The notes under the pieces were generated by a model. It had not been told where the DNA came from. It saw only the letters and a list, made by a program, of their open reading frames with translations, and ran no database searches. A DNA stretch of 64,000 nt from Spirosoma montaniterrae (GTDB lineage Bacteria; Bacteroidota; Bacteroidia; Cytophagales; Spirosomataceae), in NCBI RefSeq assembly GCF_001988955.1, contig NZ_CP014263.1, positions 3,380,001 through 3,444,000 of the forward strand, given 5' to 3'. Both the position numbers and the translations under genes were made by a program. Shown one piece after another: positions 8,712-17,407 of the stretch. How positions within the stretch are numbered: the stretch's first letter is position 1; each line of letters starts with the position of its first letter.

Positions 8712-9534
8712 GCCGGTCGGGTTCGGTGTAGATATTGAACCGGTCGTCGCGCACGAAACCGACCAGCGTCATGCGGGCTTCGCGGGCCATCTGCACCGCC
8801 AGACTCGACGGAGCACCCACAGCCGCCAGCAGCGGCACACCCGCCCGCCAGCTTTTCTGCACGAGTTCGACGCCGATGCGCCCGCTCAGGAAAATGCCGC
8901 AGTCCGACAGCGGCAACCAGCCTTTCCAGAAAGCCGCGCCAATGAGCTTATCGAGCGCGTTGTGCCGCCCGATGTCCTCGCGCACGAGTCGTATTGTACC
9001 GTCGGCGTCGAAAAGCGCGGCTGCATGAATACCGCCCGTGTGGGCAAAAGCCGTTTGTAGTTGCCGAACGCGGTCGGGCAAATTGTGAACAATAGCTGAA
9101 TCAACCGAAAAATCAGCCATTAGCGGGCCGTTAGTATGCGCCATTGCCGCTTCGATGGTAGTCTTGCCGCATAGCCCGCAACTGGCCGAGCTAACCGTGA
9201 TGCGTTCAAGCCGTTGCCAATCGACTGCCAGACCGGGCCGGAGTTCTACACGAATTACGTTGCCCTCTTTTTCAGCGTCCTGCACACAATGGCGGCACGA
9301 AAGCACGTCGGCGGGCTGTTGAATGATGTTTTCAGCGTATAAAAATCCCGTTGCCAATTCAGCATCCACGCCGGGCGTCCGCATGGTTACGACCAGACTG
9401 CGTTGTTGCCGGTCCTGGGCGGGGCCATAGCCAAGCCGGATTTCGAGCGGTTCTTCAACGGCCAGCAGATCAGGCGTTTCGGTGGTCACGTTTTGAACAA
9501 CGCGTCGGACAACAGTGGGCGCAACAAAGGGCAT
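8659..9534 (-). CDS. fdhD: Formate dehydrogenase accessory sulfurtransferase FdhD
   Basis: A 291-residue FdhD homologue. FdhD passes sulfur from a cysteine desulfurase to the molybdenum cofactor so that formate-dehydrogenase-type enzymes become active. The sulfur-relay Cys pair is in SASCGLCGK, and further family signatures are FAHTGGIHAAALFDADG, REDIGRHNALDKLIG, FLSGRIGVELVQKSW and GFVRDDRFNIY. It probably serves the YdeP/FdhF-type enzyme at 4435-6720. Its last 53 bp overlap the lipid kinase gene tail to tail. Confidence 0.94.
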   Translation of the reverse strand: MPFVAPTVVRRVVQNVTTETPDLLAVEEPLEIRLGYGPAQDRQQRSLVVTMRTPGVDAELATGFLYAENIIQQPADVLSCRHCVQDAEKEGNVIRVELRPGLAVDWQRLERITVSSASCGLCGKTTIEAAMAHTNGPLMADFSVDSAIVHNLPDRVRQLQTAFAHTGGIHAAALFDADGTIRLVREDIGRHNALDKLIGAAFWKGWLPLSDCGIFLSGRIGVELVQKSWRAGVPLLAAVGAPSSLAVQMAREARMTLVGFVRDDRFNIYTEPDRLITQASAPATPPAAHGH

Positions 9535-9561
9535 ATTCTTCTGTCGAGGTCATTCAAATTA

Positions 9562-10101
9562 TCATTCTACGAGCCAGATGCGGTCGGCGTCGGCTCCCTG
9601 CTCAGTCCATTCGACCAATACCCGCTGCGATTCGAGCGTGTTGACGCGCTTGCCGGTGTAGTCGGGCCTGATGGGCAGATCGCGGTTATACCGCCGGTCA
9701 ATCAGCACCAGCAGTTCAACTTTGCGCGGTCGTCCGAAGGCGGTCATAGCATCGAGTGCAGCCCGAACCATGCGACCCGTTGCCAGCACGTCGTCGATCA
9801 GCACTACACGTTTATTGTCAACTACAAATGGCACGTGCGTAGCATTAGGGCGCAGGGGCGTATCGCGTCGGCGAAAATCGTCGCGGTAAAACGTTGCATC
9901 CAGATACCCCAACGGCACCTCACGACCCAGCGAGCGGCTAAGTTCGCGGGCCATCCGCTCGGCAAAATAAATACCACGCGGCTGCATACCAAGCAGTACC
10001 GTGTCGGCAAAATCCTGGTGGTTTTCAATTAACTGTTGCGCCAGTCGGCTAATCACGATCTCGAGCAACGGACTGGAGAGAATCAGGCGTTGGTGGTTCA
10101 T
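9562..10101 (-). CDS. pyrR: PyrR-type phosphoribosyltransferase
   Basis: A 179-residue type I phosphoribosyltransferase. The PRPP loop VVLIDDVLATGRMVRAALDAM is intact, and VLLGMQPRGIYFAERMA, LGYLDATFYRDDF and LLVLIDRRYNRDLPIRPDYTGK match the PyrR family. PyrR has uracil phosphoribosyltransferase activity, and in Firmicutes it also controls pyr mRNA attenuation; whether it regulates here is unknown, and no pyr operon is adjacent. The ATG at 10101 gives the usual length; one at 10122 adds seven residues. It is divergent from pth. Confidence 0.88.
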   Translation of the reverse strand: MNHQRLILSSPLLEIVISRLAQQLIENHQDFADTVLLGMQPRGIYFAERMARELSRSLGREVPLGYLDATFYRDDFRRRDTPLRPNATHVPFVVDNKRVVLIDDVLATGRMVRAALDAMTAFGRPRKVELLVLIDRRYNRDLPIRPDYTGKRVNTLESQRVLVEWTEQGADADRIWLVE

Positions 10102-10161
10102 GGAGTAAAAATAGCGGTTCATTGTGGGCCATTGGTCATTAGCCATTTGTTTTTGCTTGTA

Positions 10162-10169
10162 TAATTTTG
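10162..10169 (+). promoter_or_regulatory. -7 promoter element of pth
   Basis: TAATTTTG matches the Bacteroidetes -7 consensus TAnnTTTG, 28 bp before the pth start codon. Confidence 0.5.
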
Positions 10170-10197
10170 CGAGCCAATTATAAATGGCAACTACTCG

Positions 10198-10761
10198 ATG
10201 ACTAAATTTCTTATCGTCGGCCTGGGCAACATTGGGCCAGAATATGCAATGACCCGGCATAACGCTGGCTTTATGGTTCTCGACCGGATGGCCGCTCAAT
10301 ATGGTTTTGGGTTTAGCATGACCCGGCTGGCCTATACCGCCAAGTGGCAACACAAAGGCAAACAACTGTTTTTTGTGAAACCCACTACCTACATGAACCT
10401 TAGCGGACGAGCGGTAGCGTATTATTTAAAACAGGAAAACATTCCGGTCGAAAACCTGCTGGTCATTACCGACGATAAAGATTTGCCGTTTGGCAAGCTG
10501 CGGTTGAAGCCCAAAGGGTCGGCAGGCGGGCACAACGGTTTGCGGAACATCGATGAAGTACTGACCACGCAGGAATACGCCCGGCTTCGGGTTGGTATCG
10601 GCAGCAATTTTTCGAAAGGCCGACAGGTCGATTTTGTGTTGGGGGAGTTTCCAGACGATGAAGTAAGCCAACTTCCTGAGTATTTGGACCGGGCTGGCGA
10701 TGCTGTACTCAGCTTTTGTACTATGGGCATACAGCAAACTATGAATAATTACAATCAATGA
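10198..10761 (+). CDS. pth: Peptidyl-tRNA hydrolase
   Basis: A 187-residue bacterial peptidyl-tRNA hydrolase, which releases tRNA from stalled peptidyl-tRNA. The N-terminal LIVGLGNIGPEYAMTRHNAG has the catalytic His and the substrate Asn, TTYMNLSGRAV has the second Asn, and KGSAGGHNGLRNI the third signature. Length and motif order are normal for the family. It is divergent from pyrR and is followed by a long AT-rich gap. Confidence 0.97.
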   Translation: MTKFLIVGLGNIGPEYAMTRHNAGFMVLDRMAAQYGFGFSMTRLAYTAKWQHKGKQLFFVKPTTYMNLSGRAVAYYLKQENIPVENLLVITDDKDLPFGKLRLKPKGSAGGHNGLRNIDEVLTTQEYARLRVGIGSNFSKGRQVDFVLGEFPDDEVSQLPEYLDRAGDAVLSFCTMGIQQTMNNYNQ

Positions 10762-11001
10762 TATAAATTTTTGAAGAATTTTTCAAAACAAAACAACCAT
10801 ATTAAAATAATACAACAACCCAACTACGACAAATAATATTCCGAAAGAAAGACTTTTTCAATCATAAAAAGAGAATAAATTTACAATTACAGGACTTTAT
10901 TCGGAATAAAATTTTACCAAGGACACAATTGCATTTTGGATTATCCAAACTTCTACAGACATTTGTGCGTTCATTAACTGAAACCAAAATAGAACAATAC
11001 A
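10762..11001. other. AT-rich intergenic region
   Basis: 240 bp with stretches of A and T and no open frame of note between pth and a small secreted protein. It probably holds the promoter and leader of the downstream gene, but no clear TAnnTTTG element or RNA fold was recognised. Confidence 0.5.
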
Positions 11002-11442
11002 ATGAAATCGCGTGTTATCTTTGCATCGTTGATCCTCGGAGTAGGATTGATGATTTCCAAGGCAGACGCGGCTACCACCACCAACACTGATGATAGCCCG
11101 GCAGCCAACAAGCCGGCAAGTGTGATGCTTGTCAATGATTCGCTGATGCAGTTCGCTGCGTATGTCGGTCAGAACAATGTCAAGTTTGCGCAGACTACCA
11201 ACTGGCAGAATTTTATGAGCGTGTTGTCACTTTATAACCAAAGCCCGGCGGCTGTACTGAACATCAGCCCTGCCAGCCGTGTCAGGTTTAACGAAGCTCT
11301 CGCTCAGGTGAACATACAACTGGCTAACGCAAATAATACGGAAGCCACCCGTTGGCTGAATCAGGCTGACTACACGGCCCGGATGATTAATTTCCTCTGG
11401 AACGTAAATCAGCCAGTAAACGAAGCTCCTGACGTTCAGTGA
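11002..11442 (+). CDS. Small secreted hypothetical protein
   Basis: A 146-residue protein with a signal peptide (VIFASLILGVGLMISKADA) and a mature part of about 120 residues rich in Asn and Gln (LAQVNIQLANANNTEATRWL). No family was recognised. The mature region is predicted mostly helical. A good terminator follows about 100 bp later, so it is a single-gene transcript with a long 5' gap, a layout seen for abundant stress-related secreted proteins; that last point is inference. Confidence 0.7.
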   Translation: MKSRVIFASLILGVGLMISKADAATTTNTDDSPAANKPASVMLVNDSLMQFAAYVGQNNVKFAQTTNWQNFMSVLSLYNQSPAAVLNISPASRVRFNEALAQVNIQLANANNTEATRWLNQADYTARMINFLWNVNQPVNEAPDVQ

Positions 11443-11540
11443 TTTGAAATAAACGCTGAAATCGACAGGTTTTCGGAACAAGAAAGAGTAAAAGTTAGTT
11501 TTTCATGTAGAAAAGGTTAAGGGTTTAGGAATAGTCAGTA

Positions 11541-11578
11541 TAAGGTTCTCTGCACGATCAGGGAACCTTATCTTTTTT
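11541..11578 (+). terminator. Rho-independent terminator
   Basis: TAAGGTTC (11541-11548) pairs perfectly with GAACCTTA (11563-11570) and is followed by TCTTTTTT. It ends the transcript of the small secreted protein. Confidence 0.8.
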
Positions 11579-11631
11579 ATGGCAACCCCAAGAGATTTTT
11601 TACACCCCTTTGAGGTTGCCTTAGCCCTCCC

Positions 11632-12261
11632 CTACTTCAATTGATATACCTTTAATTCGTCGGTGAATTTGCTCATATCAATTTCCAGATCTTTCACCGT
11701 TCCCGTAGCAATGTCATACACCCAGCCATGAATGCGCGGGTATTCGCCTTTAGCCCGTGCGTGTTGCACAAATGAAAATTTCATAATATTCAGGCACTGC
11801 TCCTGTACGTTAAGCTCAACCAGCCGGCGGAAGCGGGCATTTTCATCAGGCAAGGCATTCAACTCATCCCGATGAAGCCGGTATACATCGTCAATATTGC
11901 GGAGCCAGATGTTTAGTTTACCAAGGTCTTTGTTATCTAAAGCAGCCCGAACGCCCCCGCAACCGTAGTGCCCGCACACAATGATATGCTTCACGTGCAA
12001 ATACTCGACGGCATACTGCGTTACAGATATCGAACTGATATCGTTGTTAGGAATCAGGTTGGCAACGTTGCGATACACAAACACCTCGCCCGGACTAACA
12101 CCCATAAAATTTTCAGGCTGAACCCGGCTGTCGGAACAGCCAATGTACAGAAACTCAGGTTCCTGGCCTAAAGCCATCTGCGAAAAGTAAGTTGGGTCTT
12201 GGGCCAGTTGGCTGGCGACCCATTCGCGGTTGTTCTCAAAAACTTTTTCGTAAAGCGACAT
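11632..12261 (-). CDS. Beta-class carbonic anhydrase
   Basis: A 209-residue zinc enzyme interconverting CO2 and bicarbonate. The zinc ligands are visible: Cys42 and Asp44 with Arg46 in IGCSDSRVQPE, and His98 and Cys101 in VCGHYGCGG. The C-terminal HGWVYDIATGTVKDL is typical of the class. There is no signal peptide, so it acts in the cytoplasm. It is transcribed alone, toward the small secreted protein gene. Confidence 0.95.
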   Translation of the reverse strand: MSLYEKVFENNREWVASQLAQDPTYFSQMALGQEPEFLYIGCSDSRVQPENFMGVSPGEVFVYRNVANLIPNNDISSISVTQYAVEYLHVKHIIVCGHYGCGGVRAALDNKDLGKLNIWLRNIDDVYRLHRDELNALPDENARFRRLVELNVQEQCLNIMKFSFVQHARAKGEYPRIHGWVYDIATGTVKDLEIDMSKFTDELKVYQLK

Positions 12262-12340
12262 AGGGGTGAACGTTGTTTTTCTAATTTAACCTGAAAAGTG
12301 AAAAGAGTGTTGAGATTGCAAGATAATCAGTCCACTAACA

Positions 12341-12373
12341 AAAAAGCCATTCCTCAAGTCGGGAATGGCTTTT
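12341..12373 (-). terminator. Terminator, probably for the TonB receptor gene
   Basis: AAAAGCCATTCC (12342-12353) pairs with GGAATGGCTTTT (12362-12373). On the minus strand the stem is followed by a run of T, so it fits the leftward transcript of the receptor at 12511-14997. Confidence 0.75.
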
Positions 12374-12411
12374 CGCATTTTCTTAACCTAAACTAAGTCC
12401 ACTGATGGTTG

Positions 12412-12510
12412 AGTGATCAAGTTATTGAATGATTGAATTGTTGAATGATTGAATGGAGTGGTCGGGTAACGGACCCATTCAATCACTCTATCATTCTATC
12501 ATTCAATCAT
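12412..12510. repeat. Octamer-repeat hairpin element (copy 1)
   Basis: Tandem 8-bp units of the type TGAATGAT on the left and their complement (ATCATTCA) on the right form a long imperfect hairpin around a loop containing GGGTAACGGACCC. The element directly abuts the receptor stop codon at 12511. Copy 2 at 20119-20222 carries the same loop in the opposite orientation. Confidence 0.75.
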
Positions 12511-14997
12511 TCAATTATTTCCCCCCGCCCGGCTTTGCTCGCTCGATGTGGCGCTTTGGCGTTGGCGGGCTGCTTTTACGTCTTGATTACCGAAACGATA
12601 GGTGAATGTGAGGTTGAACCGGCGGCTCTCCCAACGCGACAGCACGAAGAAGTTGATATCCTGCACCTGCGCCCGCCCCCGGAAGTAGTTGAGCCAGAAC
12701 GGGTCGCTAATGTTCAGCTTAATATTGCCTTTGCCGTCCATCACTTTCTTTTGCACACCGAGTGCGAAACCGCCCATCGCCTGCGCCTGATAGAATCCAT
12801 ACAACGCGGGCGAATTGTACCAACCCGACAGTTCGGCAGTCAGCGTTTTACTGATGGTAAAGTTGTTCGAGGTGTAGAGATTGTACGTAAACTGCTTGAT
12901 CTCAAACGGTGTGCCCGAATACACGGCCTGATAGTACTGATAGTGCCCGGCTACATTGTTCTGCATCCGCCACCATTTGGCTACTACAACCGGGAAGCTC
13001 ACGTTCAGGTTGAGGTTATCCAAATGACCGAGATTTTCGGCAATCACGTAGGTGATATTTTGCTCAGGTATTTGCCGGGGCGTTTCGCGGTTGATAAAGT
13101 CGGTAGTGCGGCTAAAACCCAGCGTAGTTGTGATGGCCCCCTTGTAAACGTGCGTCAACTCAACCGCATTGGTATACTGCGGGCGCAGAAACGGGTTGCC
13201 CTGCTGATAGGTGAACGGGTCTAAGTAAAACACAAACGGATTCAGGTTCTGGTAGTCGGGCCGGTCGATTCGACGGCTGAACGAGAAGTTCAGGACATTT
13301 GTCGAATCCAACTGTCGCGACAGAAAAAGCGTTGGAAACAGATTCAGGTAGTTCCGCTCCACGCGTTGACTGAGTGTGAGCGAGTTACCCACCGAGTGCG
13401 TATGTTCGGCCCGCAGCCCGGCCTGTACTTTCAGCTTTTTGCCCAGTGTGCCAGCGTAGTTTACATAAGCTGCGTTGATGTTTTCGTCGTACAGGAAGTG
13501 GTTTGAGCGGCTGGCATCGAACAGCCATTCGCGGGCTTCCTGCCGTAGCGTATCGAAAATAGTGTTGTTATCGGCTTTCACTAAACTGGTTTTCAACCCG
13601 GCCTCAAACTTGGCTCCGTTTTTCAGGGGATGCACATAATCTGTTTTGAATGCCATAATGTTGATAACAGAAGGCATTTGGTTGCGTATATCCTGCCGGG
13701 GGCGCGTCGGTACGTTTTCGGCATTCAGATACACGGTGCCGAGGTTCGATTGGTTGGTGCCGCTGTAGCGAACATAGTCGGCATCGACAGTCAGTTCGCG
13801 CCCTTTTCCGTCAAATTCATATTTGTAGTTGATGTTGCCGGTATAATTGGTCAGCGGATTTTTGAAATAGGTTTCGGTAGTAGCTTTGCTGGTAAGCTGT
13901 TGATTTTCATTAAAAATCAGCGTGTTATTCAACCCCGGCGACTCCCAGACATTCACAAAACCGTTGAACAGTACGCCAATGGTACTTTTCGAGTTAATGA
14001 AATAATCCAGGCCGGTTTTGTACGAATGCCCTACAAACTGATTAGGCCGAAACGAGCGTTGTTCAAAGAACGTATTACGCCCCTCAAACGGAATTACCCG
14101 GTTGATTTCATTGTACTGCGCGCTCTGCCGATTTACGTAGCTGTAATTACCAAACACGTTTACCTTACTGTCGCGGTGATTCAGGTTGAGCGATGTATTA
14201 AACTTGGGCAGGTCGTCGCGCTGACCGTTCAGGTTGTTGAACCAGCCGTAGCCAGTGCCGACAATAAATGAGCCGTTGGTGCCAAAGTTTTTGTTCTTTT
14301 TCATCTTAATATTGATGATCCCCGAATTACCAGCCGCATCGTATTTTGAGCCGGGATTGGTAATAATCTCAATCGACGCAATATTGTCGGACGGTGTATT
14401 TTTGAGCAGATTCGACACTTCCTGCTGCGAAAGGTAGGTTTGCTTGCCATCGATGTAGACAATTACGCCCGATTTTCCTTTTAGCTGAATCTGATCGTTT
14501 TGCCGGTCGATGGTCACGCCGGGTGCTTTTTCCAGTACTTCGAGAGCCGTATTGCCACTGGCAACAATGCTGTTTTCTACGTTTACCACGGTGCGGTCAA
14601 CCTGCTGCTCGATAAATGGTTTCTGGCCTGTTACCTTCACTTCGGTCAGGTTTTTCGATTCTTCGGCCATTGCCAGGGCGGGTAATTCAAAAGCGGGCTG
14701 TGCTTCGTTAATCGCGAACGGTACACTATACGTTTTGCGATAACCGATCTGTTGCGCTACCACCCGGTAGTTGCCCGCGCCTACATTCTCAAAGGCATAT
14801 TTCCCGTCTGTGTCGCTGATGGCTCCTTTCACCAGCGTTGAGTCCTGTGCTTTTAGCAGCATCATGGTCGTAAACTCAAGGGGCTTACCGCTGGTTGTTG
14901 CTACCTGCCCGCTCACTGTGCCTCGCTTCAGGACTTGCCCAAATGCCGTTGTCAGAGCGGCTATGAAGAAGATTGAACAGAGAAAAGTCGTTTTCAT
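12511..14997 (-). CDS. TonB-dependent receptor-like outer membrane protein
   Basis: An 828-residue outer membrane protein: a signal peptide (CSIFFIAALTTAFGQ), an N-terminal carboxypeptidase-regulatory-like beta-sandwich (RGTVSGQVATTSGKPLEF), a plug domain (VVNVENSIVASGNTALEVL, VIVYIDGKQTYLS) and a C-terminal outer-membrane beta-barrel of the OMP_b-brl_3 type. The ATG at 14997 is chosen over one 36 bp upstream because it starts the signal peptide. No SusD partner is adjacent, so it is not a standard SusCD pair, and its ligand is unknown. A TACCTTTG element lies 48 bp before the start. Confidence 0.9.
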   Translation of the reverse strand: MKTTFLCSIFFIAALTTAFGQVLKRGTVSGQVATTSGKPLEFTTMMLLKAQDSTLVKGAISDTDGKYAFENVGAGNYRVVAQQIGYRKTYSVPFAINEAQPAFELPALAMAEESKNLTEVKVTGQKPFIEQQVDRTVVNVENSIVASGNTALEVLEKAPGVTIDRQNDQIQLKGKSGVIVYIDGKQTYLSQQEVSNLLKNTPSDNIASIEIITNPGSKYDAAGNSGIINIKMKKNKNFGTNGSFIVGTGYGWFNNLNGQRDDLPKFNTSLNLNHRDSKVNVFGNYSYVNRQSAQYNEINRVIPFEGRNTFFEQRSFRPNQFVGHSYKTGLDYFINSKSTIGVLFNGFVNVWESPGLNNTLIFNENQQLTSKATTETYFKNPLTNYTGNINYKYEFDGKGRELTVDADYVRYSGTNQSNLGTVYLNAENVPTRPRQDIRNQMPSVINIMAFKTDYVHPLKNGAKFEAGLKTSLVKADNNTIFDTLRQEAREWLFDASRSNHFLYDENINAAYVNYAGTLGKKLKVQAGLRAEHTHSVGNSLTLSQRVERNYLNLFPTLFLSRQLDSTNVLNFSFSRRIDRPDYQNLNPFVFYLDPFTYQQGNPFLRPQYTNAVELTHVYKGAITTTLGFSRTTDFINRETPRQIPEQNITYVIAENLGHLDNLNLNVSFPVVVAKWWRMQNNVAGHYQYYQAVYSGTPFEIKQFTYNLYTSNNFTISKTLTAELSGWYNSPALYGFYQAQAMGGFALGVQKKVMDGKGNIKLNISDPFWLNYFRGRAQVQDINFFVLSRWESRRFNLTFTYRFGNQDVKAARQRQSATSSEQSRAGGNN

Positions 14998-15044
14998 GGG
15001 GTGATACTCGGATGAGTGATGTTTGTTCAGCACTTAGTACATGG

Positions 15045-15052
15045 CAAAGGTA
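15045..15052 (-). promoter_or_regulatory. -7 promoter element of the TonB receptor gene
   Basis: TACCTTTG on the minus strand, matching TAnnTTTG, 48 bp before the start codon. Confidence 0.5.
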
Positions 15053-15144
15053 GGTAGCTTGCATCACAAAGTACTGTTTCTTACACAGGCGGTTTTTTCG
15101 CCGGGATGAGTGGATTTGAAACCGGAAGTCTGACCCGTCTGAAT

Positions 15145-15215
15145 CGTCTGAACCAGGACGCTGGCCCGGCAGGATTAGCCTGGATTTACGGGATTAAACA
15201 GGATTGATTAGGCTC
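15145..15215. repeat. Dispersed CCAGGATTAGCC-type repeat, single arm
   Basis: CTGAACCAGGA, AGGATTAGCCTGGATT and GGATTAAACAGGATT are the same modules that form the large inverted repeat at 37210-37341. This copy is degenerate and lacks the second arm. Confidence 0.6.
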
Positions 15216-15259
15216 AGACAGCTAAAAGATGAAGATTCGTTTCAGATGTTGCATCCTGT

Positions 15260-15360
15260 ACTGTGATTCGTCGGATTATTTTGACCGACTATGATCAGCT
15301 CGCCTTCGGCGATGAATCAATAAAATCATAGTCGGTCAAAATAATCCGACGAATCACAGT
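15260..15360. repeat. 36-bp perfect inverted repeat
   Basis: Arms 15260-15295 and 15325-15360 are exact reverse complements, beginning ACTGTGATTCGTCGG. The 29-bp centre contains a nested hairpin (TCGCC-TTC-GGCGA). It stands right after the stop codon of the minus-strand outer membrane gene at 15366 and may stop or protect its transcript. It is not one of the repeats seen elsewhere in the window. Confidence 0.85.
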
Positions 15361-15365
15361 GCAGA

Positions 15366-16082
15366 TTACAGCTTCACGCCTACGGCCCAGACACTGGCGT
15401 TGGGACCTTCGCCGGAGCGGAAGGGGCTGTTTGGTTCGTAGCGAACGAAGAGTTTACCTTCGCCCCGGAAGCCGAGTTCGGTGGTCAGGCCCCAGCGAAT
15501 AGGATTGAGGTTAAACGCGCCGTGCGTCCGAACAGTCGAGCCGCCGACGGGTTTCACCGACGTATAACTGTCGAGCCGCATACCGGCGTAGGCTCCCGCA
15601 TTCAGCGTAAAACGCGATCTGAACTTTATGTTCAGCATCAGCGGCAAATTCAGTTGCGTGGTTACAACCTTCGATTTGCGTAGTTCATTAGGAGCGGCTT
15701 CAACGATAAGCTGATTGTTTTGCTCGATTAGCCGGTTATTTCCTTCAAACATGAAGTTGTTCCAGGCCACTTCAGGGCCGGTAATCAGGCGAAACTTTGT
15801 CGAGCCGCTGGTGCCGAGTGGAATACGTTTGTGCCATGCCAGAGCCACAAAGCGCGAACCGATGGGCCGGAAATCGTAGCCAGTGGGCATTCCTGCGCCA
15901 AAGGCGTTAATGCCGAGATAGATACTGAAATCGTTAACGACACGGTCGAAGGAACGAGCGGGTTTCCGAACGGTCGTTACGGTTGAGTCGGTTTGGGTGG
16001 TGATTGTAACCGTGGTCTGGGCAAAGGCAGTGGCCGAAGCAGCAATGAAAGCCGAAGTCAGGAGGTGTTTTACGGTATTCAT
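15366..16082 (-). CDS. Outer membrane beta-barrel protein, hypothetical
   Basis: A 238-residue protein with a signal peptide (LLTSAFIAASATAFAQ), a Thr/Val-rich linker and alternating strands ending in WAVGVKL, as in 8- or 10-strand beta-barrels. Phrases such as FRLITGPEVAWNNFMF and FTLNAGAYAGMRLDSY are typical of the PorT/OmpW-like barrels of Bacteroidetes. No partner gene tells its function. Confidence 0.75.
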   Translation of the reverse strand: MNTVKHLLTSAFIAASATAFAQTTVTITTQTDSTVTTVRKPARSFDRVVNDFSIYLGINAFGAGMPTGYDFRPIGSRFVALAWHKRIPLGTSGSTKFRLITGPEVAWNNFMFEGNNRLIEQNNQLIVEAAPNELRKSKVVTTQLNLPLMLNIKFRSRFTLNAGAYAGMRLDSYTSVKPVGGSTVRTHGAFNLNPIRWGLTTELGFRGEGKLFVRYEPNSPFRSGEGPNASVWAVGVKL

Positions 16083-16317
16083 GACGATTGTGTGCGTATA
16101 GCGTTTTGAAAAAGTTGTCTGATTATCAACCCCTTCAGAACTGTTTGCGCGGGCCCTTGCGATTCGTTCCTTGTGTTGTTTGACGGGTAGATGTAAAACG
16201 GGCCGGGAGAGGTTGCACGGTCGCCGAAACTTTTTCGTTTTTCTGTTACACGCCCGCTAATTGCGTGATTTCGGGCTTTTTAATAAGTAGATACCACTAA
16301 AAGCAGCGCAGAATCTT

Positions 16318-16325
16318 TACCTTTG
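16318..16325 (+). promoter_or_regulatory. -7 promoter element of the hydrolase gene
   Basis: TACCTTTG, an exact match to TAnnTTTG, 26 bp before the start codon at 16351. Confidence 0.55.
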
Positions 16326-16350
16326 CGGCTTCAATCATCCGCGTTGGCCG

Positions 16351-17403
16351 ATGCCGCTGATTGCCCCGTCGTCTTACGAACCGCCCGCCCACCTTTGGAA
16401 TGGGCACCTGCAAACCATTATTCCTTCGTTGTTTCGTAAGGTTACAATTCCCTACGTCCGCGAGCGCATCAGCACACCCGATGATGACTTTCTGGATGTA
16501 GACTGGGCTTTTTCAGTTAAGAGTGAAAAGTTAAGAGTGAACAGTGAAGGGTTATTGGAATCAAACTTTTCACTCTTAACTTTTCACTCTTCATTAATCA
16601 TTCTCTCTCACGGTCTCGAAGGCAGTTCGGCCAGCCCCTATTTGGTAGGCATGGCGAGATACATGAGCAGTCAGGGATTCGATTGTTTGGCGTGGCATTA
16701 CCGCTCGTGCAGTGGCGAGATGAATCGGCAACAGCGGTTTTATCACATCGGCGAAACCGGCGATCTACATTTCATCATCAATTACGCGCTTACCAAAGGA
16801 TATCAAACAATATACCTGATTGGCTTTAGCGCGGGTGGCAGCATGACGCTCAAGTATTTGGGCGAACAGGGCGCGGCCCTGCATCCGGCTATCAAACGCG
16901 CTGTCACGTTCTCGGTGCCGCTCGACCTGATGGGGTCGGCCCGGCGGCTCGAACAGTGGGATAGTTTGGTGTATAACTACCGATTCAACCGAACGCTAAA
17001 GCGCAAAATCGCGGAGAAGGCAGCCATCATGCCCGGCGTTTTCGACACAGCCAAGTTGCGACAGGCCCGGTCGGTGCGCGAGTTTGACAACCTGTTTACA
17101 GCCCCGCAAAACGGCTTTCGCGACGTAACAGACTATTACACAAAGAGCAGTTCGCTGCAATATTTACCGAAGATTGTCATACCAACGCTGATTGTCAGCG
17201 CGAAAAACGACCCATTTCTGTCGCCCGAATGTTTCCCCGAAGCGGTAGGGCAGGAACTCACCAACGTGTGGATGGAGTTTCCGAAAGCAGGAGGTCACTG
17301 CGGATTTCCACCCCGCACGGGCGGCATCAACGGCGATGGTACAAGCTTTCGGCCGTTCTGGTCAGAAGAGCGAGCTTTGGCATTTTTGATTGAAAACCAA
17401 TAG
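16351..17403 (+). CDS. YheT-type alpha/beta hydrolase with in-frame repeat insert
   Basis: A 350-residue hydrolase of the YheT/ABHD1-3 type: HLWNGHLQTIIPSLFR at the N-terminus, the oxyanion motif ILSHGLEGSS, the nucleophile elbow IGFSAGGSMTLKYLG, the acid region LIVSAKNDPFLSPE, and the catalytic His in AGGHCGFPPRTGG. All catalytic parts are present. Residues 56-82 (KSEKLRVNSEG onward) are encoded by a heptamer-repeat hairpin lying between strands DDFLDVDW and LIILSHG, exactly where homologues have a short loop, so the insert is probably tolerated on the surface. The substrate is unknown; family members act on esters or acyl lipids. The MntA/HepT pair follows immediately. Confidence 0.88.
   Translation: MPLIAPSSYEPPAHLWNGHLQTIIPSLFRKVTIPYVRERISTPDDDFLDVDWAFSVKSEKLRVNSEGLLESNFSLLTFHSSLIILSHGLEGSSASPYLVGMARYMSSQGFDCLAWHYRSCSGEMNRQQRFYHIGETGDLHFIINYALTKGYQTIYLIGFSAGGSMTLKYLGEQGAALHPAIKRAVTFSVPLDLMGSARRLEQWDSLVYNYRFNRTLKRKIAEKAAIMPGVFDTAKLRQARSVREFDNLFTAPQNGFRDVTDYYTKSSSLQYLPKIVIPTLIVSAKNDPFLSPECFPEAVGQELTNVWMEFPKAGGHCGFPPRTGGINGDGTSFRPFWSEERALAFLIENQ
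16515..16600. repeat. Heptamer-repeat hairpin element inside a gene (copy 3)
   Basis: Left arm units GTTAAGA GTGAAAA GTTAAGA GTGAACA, right arm TTTTCACTCTTAACTTTTCA, separated by about 12 bp. It is read in frame in the hydrolase as residues 56-82 and contains no stop codon in that frame. Confidence 0.8.
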
Positions 17404-17407
17404 GTAT

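Noticed and set aside
12445..13224. 259-codon plus-strand frame opposite the TonB receptor
   Set aside because: It is antisense to a well-supported gene and starts in the octamer repeat.
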